A stretch of 64,000 nucleotides of DNA, from the NCBI GenBank assembly GCA_027604705.1, contig JADHYV010000060.1:41061-105060 (forward strand), given 5' to 3'. This document shows positions 41,517 through 52,245 of this stretch, piece by piece. Every line of letters begins with the position of its first letter. Positions within the stretch are counted from its first letter, which is position 1. The stretch is from Allomyces arbusculus (lineage: Eukaryota; Blastocladiomycota; Blastocladiomycetes; Blastocladiales; Blastocladiaceae). Below the pieces are notes generated by a model, which saw nothing but the letters and a program-made list of their open reading frames with translations, searched no databases and was not told the origin of the DNA. The translations under genes were made by a program, and so were the position numbers.

Positions 41517-43359
41517 ATGGCCGGTGCACACTCCAAGCACGGGCACGGCAAGCGCGGTGCCCGCCGCGGCGGCAGTCACGGTGGCGGCAACCGCCGTGGC
41601 CCAAAACCCGTCGACTGGGCCGACCTGATTCCAGCCAAGATGGTCAGTCGCTGCCCACTCGGTTATTTCCAATCCCGAGCTTTGCTGACAACTGAACCCG
41701 ATGCAGCACCATGCTCGCAAGACACTCCACCAGGCCGCGCGCAAGGCCAAGCAATTCGAGGCGCAGAAACTGATCAAGAAGCTCAAGACCAACCCGTGCG
41801 TGCCCTAACCCCCCCCCCCCCTCCCTCCCTCCCACCCTTGCGGCGTACGCTCATCCACCTGCTCGCTTGCGCAGATCCAATACGGTCCTGGCGTCCCGGC
41901 TCGACCGCGTCAAGCACGCGCACTTGTCGGACCTCGCCGACCACTGGTTCCACCGTCTGCTGTCGACGACCGCCGACTTGCGCGCTTGGGCTGACAAGTT
42001 TATTCCAACTGCGGCGCTCGTACTGGACGATGCCGAGACCGTGTCCCTGCTCAAGGGGTCGAAAGCCGTGCGTGATGCGCTGGCTTCGATTGCGGCGGAT
42101 CTGACAAGATTGGTCGCGCGGTCATTGGGCAAGAGCGTGGAGGCCAAGCCGGAGGTGGTACCAGCGGCGGCAAACGGTGCGGCCGAGTCGGACGGCGCGG
42201 CGTCGTCGTCGAGCGATGACGAGAGCGACAGCGAGGACGTGGACATGGCCGACGACGCACGTGCATCGAGCGGGTTCAGCGAACTCGACGCAGAGGATCT
42301 CGTGCGGAGCGGCGACGAGGTGGGGTCGAGCGACGACGACGAGGACGGCGATTCGAGCGACGCCGACGATCATGGAAGCGACAAGGATGGGAGCAGCAGC
42401 AACGGCGACGACGAGGACGAAGCATCCAGCACCACCGACGCAGACCCTGATGCCGATGTCGCCATCCTGCCCGACTTCACCGACCCGATCGTTCGCGCTG
42501 CACTCCGCGCCGCCCAAAAACGGCCGCGCGCCGATTCCTCGTCCGATTCGGACAGTGCCGGCGATTCGGACGACCACGTGAGCTGGAGCAGCGACGATGG
42601 CGAGGACGGCGCTAGCGACGTCGCCGACGACATATACGACTCGGACGGCGAGTTGATCCCGGAGGCCGAGCGAGTGCAGCGACGAGCTGCCAAGGCCATG
42701 GCGCGGCCGGCGCTCGACGATAGCGACGATGAGGAGGAGGGCGGGAAGAAGGAGGGAAAGAAGAAGAAGCGGAAGAACCGTCCGGGGCAGCAGGCGAGGA
42801 AAAAGTGCGGTTTCCTTGACTCTCGTGTGCGGCCGACTTTGGTGCAATCGCTAACTTGCGTCTCCGTAGACGGTTCCTTGAACGCACGGGCCAAGCGCCG
42901 CCACCACCGACGCGCGGGCGCGGCCGTGGCCGCGGCCGCGGCGAGTCAGGTCCCGGGGCACGCACGTTTGACGGCGGAAACGGGCCAGCATCCGCAACAG
43001 CAGGATCCCCTTTCCGCGGTCACGGCCGCGGAGCACCTGCGGGCCGAGGTGCACCTTCCTCACGTGGTGGATTCGCTGGCCGCGGCGGTGCACCTCCCTC
43101 CCGCGGCGGATTCGGTGACCGTGGAGCACCGTATTCGCGTGGTGGTTTTGCCGACCGCAGTGCACCCGCTCCGCGCGGTGGATTCGCTGGTCGTGGTGGC
43201 CCCTCATCTCGTGGCGCACCAGCATCCCGCGGTACACGCGAGGACGCGACTGCCGGCAACCTGCACCCAAGTTGGGAGGCCAAGCGCGCCGAGCGTGAGC
43301 GGCTGCAGGCGCTCGCGGCCGCAGCGAAACCGACCAAGATCGTGTTCGACGACGACTAA
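41517..43359 (+). CDS. BUD22: BUD22/SRFBP1 family ribosome biogenesis protein
   Basis: Four exons: 41517-41642, 41707-41795, 41875-42804 and 42870-43359, giving 544 residues. The start is the ATG of MAGAHSKHGHGKRGARRG. Near residues 43-75 is the BUD22 helical segment (HARKTLHQAARKAKQFEAQK, LIKKLKTNP). The middle is long acidic Ser/Asp/Glu sequence, as in nucleolar chaperones. Then comes the family's KKKRKNRPGQQARKK and, at the C-terminus, NLHPSWEAKRAERERLQ with KIVFDDD, the conserved L-H-P-S-W-E-A-K and K-I-x-F-D blocks. Unusually, an RGG/FG-rich insert (GRGRGRGRGE, repeated RGGFAGRGG/RGGFGDRG units) sits where other members have a basic helix, as in GAR-domain nucleolar proteins. BUD22 acts in 18S rRNA processing and 40S assembly. 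Confidence 0.85.
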
Positions 43360-43455
43360 CTCCGCATTCGTATCGTGTATTTAAATTGGGCGTGCCAATC
43401 CAAAGTATTCTCCTGTTCTCTCGTGCCATCTTTCTGTCCCATTCCTTTTCGCCAG

Positions 43456-45631
43456 TCAGAGTCCCAGGACCACCGCCGGCACGACCACATGCCGCTGCGG
43501 CATCCCCGTGGCCGCATCACGCATCGTCTGTGCCTCGGCGTCGCGCGGCGGGTAGACTTGCGCGTGCGCGTCGCGCTTGTAGTGCGAGGCTGCCGTCTGC
43601 GCCGCGTGCGTCTGCTTGGTGCGCAAGTTCACGAGCATCAGCGCGCGCCGCCGCATTTCCCACTCATTCCACTGGTAAGTTGCGTCGATATTGCGGTCAA
43701 TGATGTGCGTGTCGACTTGCGTGCCGACTTCGCACACGAGCGTGCGTTGGCCGAGGAGCGCTTGCCGCGTGAGTGCGTCGGCCTAGGCTTGCGAGATGAA
43801 TTGGTCGTGAGTGGAGATTGGGTCCATTGGGAGGGAAGAGCACGGTGCTACGCACGTTTTCGAGCGCGCGAATCGACGGGAAGTACCCGTACAACTGCAA
43901 GAGCTGCACGAGGCCCATACGCTCGCGCGCCAGGTCGAGAACGCCGGTCAAGTACCTATAATGATCGTCGAGGAACAAAGCAGTCAGAAAAATACCGACT
44001 AACGTGAAAAAAGGACAACCCAAAAGCACAACGTACTGCTCGGGCGCCGCCGCAAACTGTTTGGCCTCATTCGGCGTGCGGAACGCATACAGCTTATCTC
44101 GGTACTTGATGACCCCATGGTTCCAATTCCCCGGCACGACCAACCCCAACGTCTTGGGCGCGACGAGCGACACCGGACAGAACCCGCCCAACTCGACCGG
44201 CAACTTCGCATACTGCGCCGTATTCCCCGGATGCAACACCTCCATATCGCACCCGGGAGCGCCCAAATGCGGCCGGTGCCGCACTTTCGTCACCTCCGAC
44301 TGCAACGTTGCCGCCGCCGCAACAATCGCATCGTCCGGTATCGGCGCGACTTCTACAGGCTCGCGCTGTGCCGCGTCCCGCACGCTCGCGGGCGCCTGTG
44401 CGAGTAAATGCACAAGTTCGAGCCCGAGGACATCGGTCGCGGTATTCTCGCTGGGCGCGACGGCGGCGCCGATTCCGGCCATGTGCACGGCCGATTCATA
44501 GAGCGCGAGCGTATCCAAGATCCCGCGCCGGAACGCGTCGAGAAACAGCTCGTCCTGGAACCCGCGCCAGAGCGCGGCAAGTTCCATGAACCGCGGATAG
44601 ACGTGGTCGACGGGCACGGCCGCGCGCGCGCGGCACGCGGCGGCCAAATCCCGCAAAGACGCGGCCATCTTGTCGTCGAGCGCGCGCAGGGCCGCCGACG
44701 ACGCCTCGATTTGTTCCCGCACCGAGTCGAGGTAGATGAGCAATTGCCGGTAGAACACGAGCGCGGTCGCCATGCGCGCAGCGACGTCGGCCGACACGAC
44801 GGCCGGTTCGGCGGAGAGCAACGCGGCCATGGCCTTGATTTTCAATTCAGCGTCAGAGGTCTTTTCCTTGATGAGCGCAAACGCGTCCTTGATTTCGCGC
44901 GAGCACAGTTCCGGGATATTTTCAATCTTGTCCTTGCTCGCCTTGTTCACGTGCCGGTTGAAGAGTCGGATGCCCGAGACCAGTTGCGCAAGCCCGTTCA
45001 GTTGCCGCTCCTTGTCGGGCCGTGGGAGGGCGAGAAACGTGGCCACCTCACCCTGCGGGAAGACCGACTCGAGCGCGACCGCAGCCTCGCGCGCGACTTG
45101 CACGTCGGTCGGGTTGCCCATGGCCGATTTGAGCAGGACGTAGCCGACCATTTTCCGGTACAGCGCGTCGAGCGCCGCGGCTGACAACATCCCCGCGCCC
45201 TTGCCCGTGCCGCCGGACGGACTCCATTCAGTAATGTCGCGCAGGATCGGCGCGACCGTGTTCTTGCGCGCCAAGTGCTCGCGGTGCAGGTACTCGGCCT
45301 GTTGCGGGAACGTCGAGTCGAAATAGACTTGCGCCTTGACCGTGACGGATTCCGGGTCGTTGTCGGCCGCAAGTTTGCGCGCGCAGAGTTCGACGAGCCG
45401 GTCAACATCGTCCTTGGCAAAGACGGCGTCCACGCGGAAAGCGTGGTGCGGGTTGAGGACGGCCGCGCGCACGACAAAAGCCGCGAGCGTGTCGGAGATG
45501 GTTGCGAGCGGGCCCGTCGAGACGGCACCCGCGGATTGCCGGATGGCAGCGACACGCGAAGTGACTGACTTGAGAATGTGCCGGACGACGGCCTCGTCGG
45601 AAGTCGCGGTGCCGGCGGTTGAGTACGGCAT
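43456..45631 (-). CDS. CFAP206: CFAP206 homologue, radial-spoke-associated flagellar protein
   Basis: Exons 45631-43856 and 43782-43456 give about 700 residues (human 622). The protein follows CFAP206 throughout: the N-terminal VVRHILKSVTSRV, LAAFVVRAAVLNPHHAFRVD, KAQVYFDSTFPQQAEYLH, LYRKMVGYVLLKSAMGNPTD, ALESVFPQGEVATFLALPRP, DKERQLNGLAQLVSGIRLFN, PGNWNHGVIKYRDKLYAF, and the C-terminal QWNEWEMRRRAL with VYPPRDAEAQTMRD. CFAP206 sits at the base of radial spoke 2 of motile 9+2 axonemes, so this organism very probably makes flagellated zoospores. Around 44030-43950 a hydrophobic insert (LLGCPFFTLVGIFLTALFL) looks like a read-through intron, but no GT-AG pair keeps the frame, so the exon is left unbroken. 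It is convergent with BUD22, stops 97 bp apart. Confidence 0.92.
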
Positions 45632-45966
45632 GGCTGGTGGCCAACTGGGCGTGGGGAAGTTCTTGACGGGCAGGAGCGGCAACCTTGTGTTGGATCACAA
45701 CGAGCTGGGCGTGCAGGCCAGCGGCGGGCAAGTAGCGCTCGAGAACGGTGCCAAATCCAAAGCGCTTCGTGCTGGAAGGATTGCAGCAAGTCTTGCAAGG
45801 CCGTTACGGCCGCAGGTGAAGCTGTCGATTCTAATTGCTGGGGGCGGTGGGGCAAATTTGCTGAGCAGGGATCAGCTCTAGAAGAAACGTGATCGCGGCA
45901 GACGCTTTGATCACTTCTAAGGGCTTCATGGCGCCAGAACCGACGTCTATTCTCCCATCCTGCATT

Positions 45967-47558
45967 TTACACCACGCGTACATGCCACCACGGCACCGCC
46001 CTCATCTCCACGCCCTCGACGCTCTCCAAACACTCGTTGCGCGTCTGCATATCCCTCGGCACCATTTCGCGAAACGCGACGTAATCCTTGTACATGTCGC
46101 GCTTGCCCCACAACTTACATGCCGTAATACATGCCCTGCCCTCTTTCGTGTCGGGCGACGCCGACCGGCGCACTTCGTCACACCATTCTTTAAATTGGCT
46201 CTGCGAGGCCTTGAGTTCCTGTCGCTTTTGCTCTTCGTCGCCGACAAACGTCTTGGTGTCGAGGTGTTTCATCGGGTAGCCGTCGAGGATCGCGAACCGG
46301 CAGTACCCGAGACTGCCTATCGATCGTCGGGGGTCAGCGGGCGGAGAAGGGGCAAGAGGAGGGGAAGGGACGTACTGCACACCGGGTAGAAACTGTTATC
46401 AACGCCCCACGACGCCGACGTGTCCCAGGGTGTCAAGGTCCATGCGCACGCGTAGGCGCCGCGCGAAATAACTGCGAATCGTGCGTGTGAGCGACCGAAC
46501 GAGCGGCGATGCGCGGGGAACACCAGGAATGCGTACTCGGCGCCATCATTTCGACAAAACTAGTAACGACCAACCGTCAGCCCTCTGCACCGACCCCTCA
46601 CCGACAATCCATAAACCCGCACGTACTTTGCCCAATGCCCGACCTCATTCTCCACGACCCGCTCCTCAATCTTGCCCTGATCAAAGTGCGTGCCCATGGT
46701 CAAGGCCGGCTGCGCGAAATGCACGTTATATTGGCGCATGGCCGCAGTCGCGTTTGCCGGATCCCACTCGAAATCGAGCACCATATCGTCGTCGAGCAAC
46801 CAGATATAATCGTAGTGCAGCGCGACTTCGGGCGGAATGAACCGCTTGGCGTACCAGAACTTGGCCTGCCGCGCAACCCGGATCGCGGTCACGTTTGCGA
46901 ACCACGGGAATTCCGACCAGTCCGAGTGGTCCCAGATGAACAGCATGAACGCGAACCGGTCGAGCCCGAATTGGTGGACCAACGTATCGATGCGGGACTT
47001 GGCGGATTCGCCGACGGGTACCGCGACCAGGCCGAGTTTGCGCGGTGGGGTCGGGGCGGGCGTTGCGGGATCTGCTGGCGGCGGAGGTCGTGGCCATGTG
47101 CGGGATCTCCCGGCCGCCGCCGGGGAACTCGACGCAGCCCGCGTCTCGTCCATGACGGCAGATCGCACATGTTCGGCCCCCGCGATCCGCGCGTCGAGGA
47201 ACGCAAACGATCGGTCAATTCGGGTGCGGTGGAAATGGACCAGGTCGGCAGGGACGCGGTCGAACGCGTCGTCGAGCACGTCCGCTGGCTGAACGTCGTT
47301 CTCGGGCGCTTCTTCTGGCGGCGGTGGTACGGGCGTGGCACCGCGTCGGAAGTACGCCATGACCAATAATACGGCAGCGAGCGCGACGAAGAGCCACTTG
47401 GTCGTGCGCCGCGAGAGCCGCGACGGGTTGCTGGTGGCCAGCGCGCTGACAAACGGTAATGGGGCTCGTGGTCCGCTACGCCCGTGGAATTTCGGGTCGT
47501 CGGCGTCGTCCATGGTGGCGACGCGGATCGTGGTGGCGTTGGCGTGCAGCGCGGTCAT
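45967..47558 (-). CDS. DUF707 putative glycosyltransferase, copy A
   Basis: Four exons: 47558-46627, a 23-nt microexon 46559-46537, 46471-46376 and 46316-45967, giving 466 residues. It is a type II membrane protein: about 50 cytoplasmic residues, one membrane anchor (WLFVALAAVLLVMAYF), a variable stem, then the catalytic-type domain. DUF707 landmarks: LVAVPVGES, FIWDHSDWSEFPWF, RQAKFWYAKRFIPPEVALHY, DYIWLLDDDM (a DxD-like acidic motif near residue 255), QPALTMGT, the microexon-encoded FVEMMAP, SRGAYACAWTLTPWD, TSASWGVDNSFYPVC, SSLGYCRFAILDGYPMKHLD. DUF707 proteins are predicted Golgi glycosyltransferases in plants and fungi, with no defined substrate. It is the first of three tandem copies, and its C-terminal PWWHVRVV is shared by all. 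Confidence 0.87.
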
Positions 47559-47960
47559 GTTGGCACGAGAATGGCCGCTGGTGGGGAGGTGCTTGCAGAG
47601 AGGACGAGCGCGCGCGGTGCGCTTGGTGCCCGCGCGTCGACGGCGTGGATAGGTCGAGATGATGGTGTGGATCAAGAGCAGGTGGGAGCAGCGGGACCGG
47701 CAGTCGGGGTGGGCACGGGTGGGTTGGGCGTTGCTGTTGGGCCAGGGTGTTGGTGGCGAAAGGGAAGCAACATGCAGGAAAAGACCAGAAAGGTTGTTCA
47801 CCTGGCGAAACAACCGTCTGACGACGCCACACCCTCAGCAGTCAAACGTGACCGCGCAAGATGCCTTGTTGCATCTCTCACTCCTGCCGACATCACACCT
47901 CAGCATTGGGCACCGCGGCGGCCCAAACCGTCCTCTTCCGCTCCACCCCCTCTTTTCCCT
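47559..47960. promoter_or_regulatory. spacer between DUF707 copies A and B
   Basis: About 400 bp holding the copy A promoter and the copy B 3' end. No gene or site recognised. Confidence 0.35.
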
Positions 47961-49610
47961 CTACACAACCCGCACATGCCACCACGGCACCGCCCACATC
48001 TCGTTCCCCCCCTTCGTAACCTCCGGCGCCTCAAAACACGTTTCCCACCCGCCCGCTTCCTCGTCCGCATCACCGGGCACCATTTCGCGGAACGTGATAT
48101 AGTCGCGGAACTGGTCGCGCATCGCGAGCCGGCGGCACACGTCGAGCGCAAAGTACCCTTCCTTGGATTCGGGCGTCGCCGATTTCCGGACCTCGGCACA
48201 CCAGTCGTCAAACTGCTTATGCGACACCTCGGCCTCGCGCAGTTTCTTGCCGACGTCGCCGACGAAGGTGCGCGTGTCGAGGTGTTGCATCGGGTAGGCG
48301 TCGAGAACGGCGAACCGGCAGTATCCGAGGCCGCCTGGGGGGTGGAGAGGGTAGGGGGTTAATGAGTGGAGAGGGTCGAGGTGGAGGGGTCCATGTGGCC
48401 GGTGGAGAGGGAACGGAACGTACTGCACACCGGGTAGAAACTGTTATCTACGCCCCACGACGCCGACGTGTCCCAAGGCGTGAGCGTCCACGCGCACCAG
48501 TAGGCACCGCGCGAAATGACTGTCGAAACCAAAGAGCGTGAGTGACGGCAACAGCGCGATTGGTCGAGAAAGGCAGAGCACTGCGTACTCGGGCCCATCA
48601 TTTCGACAAAACTGGCAACCGACAGTGGACCACCGTGAGCACTCTGCGCCACTCATTTGAAACGAGGGAACAAAACGGTGAACGTACTTGGTCCAATGCC
48701 CAATCTTGAATTTTTCCACGCGCTTCCCAATCTTGCCCTGCTCAAAATGCTCGCCCATCGTCAACGCTGACTGCGCAAAATGCACATTATACTGCCTCAT
48801 CGTCCGTGTCGCATTTGCCGGATCCCACTCGAAATCGAGCACCATGTCGTCGTCGAGCAACCAGATATAATCGTAGTGCAGCGCGACTTCGGGCGGAATG
48901 AACCGCTTGGCGTACCAGAACTTGGCCTGCCGTGCGACGCGAATCGCCGTGACGTGCGCAAACCAATCAAACTCGGACCAGTCTGACTCGTCCCAGATGA
49001 ACAGCATGAACGCGAACTGGTTGAGCCCGAATTGGCGGACCAACGTATCGATGCGGGCCTTGGCCGACTCGCCCACGGGGATCGCTACGAGACCCATTTT
49101 GCGTGCGGGGACCGGGACGTAGTCCGGCCGCGCAGTACCGTTGGCCTCCGACACGAACGTTGCATGCGCCGGCTCCAGCCCAGCGATCCGCGGTTCGAGG
49201 AACGCGAACCCCGGGTCGATGCGCGTCCGGTAAAAGTGGATCTGGTCGTGCGGCACGTGGTCCATGAGCGCCGGCGGAGCCGGCACGGGGTCGCCGTCGC
49301 CGTCGACGTCCGCGGTCAGACCGGGCGGCGCGGACTGGTGCTGCGCGAGCGCAAAAAGCAGGAACGCGGTGGCCGCGATCAGGACGAGCCAGGTCGCGCA
49401 CCGGCGTGAACAATGAAATCGGAAAGACGGTGTGGCGACCGATTTGCGGAGCGCGCGCGACGGCGGCAGATCAGCGCGGCCGAAGTGGGCAAAGGGTGAG
49501 CCGTAGTTCAAGAAAAACGCGACGGAGCCGGTGGTCGCCGGGCGCGCATGGATTTTCGGGTCGTCGTGGTCGTCGAGAAGATTAATGCGGTCGGCGCGGA
49601 ATGCGGGCAT
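47961..49610 (-). CDS. DUF707 putative glycosyltransferase, copy B
   Basis: Same architecture as copy A with exons 49610-48688, 48611-48589 (23 nt), 48519-48424 and 48334-47961, giving 471 residues. The start MPAFRADRINLLDD aligns with the starts of the other copies, each followed by D-D-P-K and H-x-R. Anchor: WLVLIAATAFLLFALAQ. The acidic DYIWLLDDDM, FIWDESDWSEFDWF and C-terminal GLGYCRFAVLDAYPMQHLD are intact, so I see no sign of decay. It differs from A and C mainly in the stem and in the C-terminal 60 residues (CFEAPEVTKGGNEMWAVPWW). Likely a Golgi-resident transferase of unknown acceptor. Confidence 0.87.
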
Positions 49611-50188
49611 GGCGGTCAGCGTCGAGGGGGCGCGTCGCTGGTCACAATCGTGGCAGTGATGGAGCGGGCAGCGCGGGATGTGGTAGAGAGAGACCAAGAG
49701 AGAAGAGGCTCGCGCGACGGACCGGCAGCGCGATGCCGCTGTTGCACGCTCATATTCTTGCGTGGCAGGTGCGCGCCGTGGGCCGCACCGCAAAAAGGGA
49801 GCCATGCGCTAGTATTGTGGGAAGATGAGCGTGAGAAGGTGCAGTCTGGAGCCGCATCCGACCAGGCGTAGGAGTGGAGCTGATCAACGGCGGGAATGAT
49901 GCCGCGCTGGCCGCGAGACGCGAGACGCGAGACGCGAGACGCGCCTTCCATCACACTTTGACGAGCGTGTCATCTGCATGCTGCAGCTCGTGGTCAACGC
50001 GCCGGCGGGGATCGCGGCGAGACCAAGTTCATCGCGTGGCGAGATCTGGATCGGAGCTGGCGACCGATGCGACAGGGCCAGCTCGTCCTGCTCGTTATGC
50101 AGGGGTCAGACATCAAGTAATCACACGAACCTGATCAATAAATTCCCCCCACTACCCTCTTCCCCTCCCTGCGCGGCGTCCCCCAACA
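49611..50188. promoter_or_regulatory. spacer between DUF707 copies B and C
   Basis: About 580 bp with the copy B promoter and the copy C 3' end. It contains a heptamer tandem repeat and no gene I can support. Confidence 0.35.
49913..49940. repeat. heptamer tandem repeat (GCGAGAC)4
   Basis: Four exact adjacent copies of GCGAGAC in the spacer between DUF707 copies B and C. Confidence 0.9.
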
Positions 50189-51884
50189 CTACACGACACG
50201 CACATGCCACCACGGCACCGCCGCCATCTCGCCCGTCGGGTCCTCGAGACATTCCCCCCTGCGCGCAACGTCCCGCGGCACCATTTCGCGGAACGTGACG
50301 TAGTTGCGGTACGGGTCGCGCATCGCCCACCGGCGGCACACGTCGAGCGCGAATTTCCCTTCTTTGGTCTCGGACGAGGCTCGGCGCAATACTTCGGCAC
50401 ACCAGTCGCCAAACTGCTTTTGCGACGCGTTCAGTTCGCGGATCTTCTGGTCGATGCCGCCGACAAATGTCTTGGTGTCGAGGTGTTTCATCGGGAAACC
50501 GTCGAGGATCGCGAAACGGCAGTAGCCGAGACCGCCTTTGGGGGTGGAGAAGGTAGGGGGTCAGTGAAGGAGATCGGGGCGGCGGCGAAGTGGGGAAAAG
50601 TGGTGGAGGGTGGGGGCGGGGACGTACTGCACACGGGGTAGAAGCTGTTGTCAAGACCCCAGGACGCCGACGTGTCCCACGGTGTGAGCGTCCACGCGCA
50701 AGTATACGCGCCGCGCGAGATGACTATTGTGCCGTGAGAGTAAGCGACGATGATGGCGCGGTCCGGAAAATCGAGCGCAGCACGTACTCGGTCCCATCAT
50801 CTCCACAAAGCTACCCATGGCGGTCGGACGTGTGAGCATCAAAGAGCCAAGTCAGGGTCAACGAAAAAAACAGGAAAACGTAGTACTTGGTCCAATGCCC
50901 AATCTTGAATTTTTCCACGCGCTCCTCGATCTTGCCTTGGTCAAAGTGCGTGCCCATGGTCAAGGCCGGCTGCGCGAAATGCACGTTATATTGGCGCATG
51001 GCCGCAGTCGCGTTTGCCGGATCCCACTCAAAATCGAGCACCATATCGTCGTCGAGCAACCAGATATAATCGTAGTGCAGCGCGACTTCGGGCGGAATGA
51101 ACCGCTTGGCATACCAGAACTTGGCCTGCCGCGCGACGCGGATCGCCGTGACGTGCGGAAACCACGGGAATTCGGACCAGTCGGAATGGTCCCAAATGAA
51201 CAGCATGAACGCAAACCGGTCGAGCCCAAATTGGCGGACCAGCGTATCGATGCGCGCTTTAGCCGACTCGCCGACAGGGACCGCAACGAGACCCATTTTG
51301 CGCGGTGGGGTCGGTGGCGGGGCGAGTGATATCGGTGCCGCCGTGACCGCACTGGTCCGGCGCCGTGTTTGACCTCCTCTCGGCACAACGGCCGCGGCCA
51401 AGACGGTCGCGCGCGCGTCCACCGAAGCAGCTGCCGTGACTGCCGGTTCTATGCCGGCAATACGCGAGTCGAGGAACGCAAACGCCGGGTCGATGCGCGA
51501 CCGGTAAAAGTGAACCTCGTCGCGCGGCGGGTGGTCGCGCAGGTCCAGCGGGTCGTCGGCCAGACTCGGCGGCGCGAGGAGATCGTCCCCGGAAGAGGGG
51601 GGACGCGCATGGCGGCGCGCAAACGCCGTGATCAGGAAGATGGCAGCGGCAGCAAGCACGAGCCAGGTCACGGAGCGGCGTGAAAGGCGGAACGACCACG
51701 GCGACTGCGGCTTGAGCGGGGCGAGGGAGGGCGCGGTGGCGGCGAGGCTGGGGAAGCTGGCAAAAGCTGATTTCGCGGTCGCAAGAAGGGCGGCCGACCC
51801 AGAGGTGGTTGGGCGCGCGTGGACCTTTGGGTCGTCGGCGTCTTGGTCGTGGCCGAGGAGCGGGTCGGCGCGTGCGGCGGCCAT
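50189..51884 (-). CDS. DUF707 putative glycosyltransferase, copy C
   Basis: Exons 51884-50887, 50810-50788 (23 nt), 50723-50628 and 50535-50189, giving 487 residues. The start MAAARADPLLGHD aligns with copies A and B. Anchor: VTWLVLAAAAIFLITAFA. It has the longest stem of the three. The core is almost identical to copy A, including RQAKFWYAKRFIPPEVALHY and DYIWLLDDDM. The microexon gives FVEMMGP, followed by SRGAY and the C-terminal GLGYCRFAILDGFPMKHLD. The first intron uses GTACTA where A and B have GTACGT. It is divergent from RXT3, with about 360 bp between start codons, so the two may share a promoter region. Confidence 0.87.
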
Positions 51885-52245
51885 GTTGGCGGCGACGGGT
51901 TGCTCGCTGTGGCGGGGTGGTGGTGGTGGTGGTCGCGGCAGGATCAGCGGCCGGTGAGAGGGCGGGGGCGGGCGGGGGCGGGCGGTGTTGCCGCGTGCGG
52001 CCGACGGAGCAGCGCGTCGTCGTCGGCGTGCGCGGTCGCAGCCGCGGGCCGCGGTGTGACCCGGCTGCCGGGCGACTGCAGACCGCGCAGCCGGGAGACG
52101 CGCGCAGCAGGCGGGAGACGCGGCGCGCCGGGGGAGACGGCACGGCGGGCCACGTGCTTTCCGGCCGAGCCGCGCGCGCGGGAGCAGCCCCGGCGTGCCG
52201 CCGTCGTGCGCGACCGCCCGCCGCGCGCTGCGCTCTGCACCAACG
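51885..52245. promoter_or_regulatory. divergent promoter region DUF707 copy C / RXT3
   Basis: About 360 bp, very GC-rich, between divergent start codons, with a GGTGGTGGTGGTGGT run near 51914. No specific site recognised. Confidence 0.4.
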
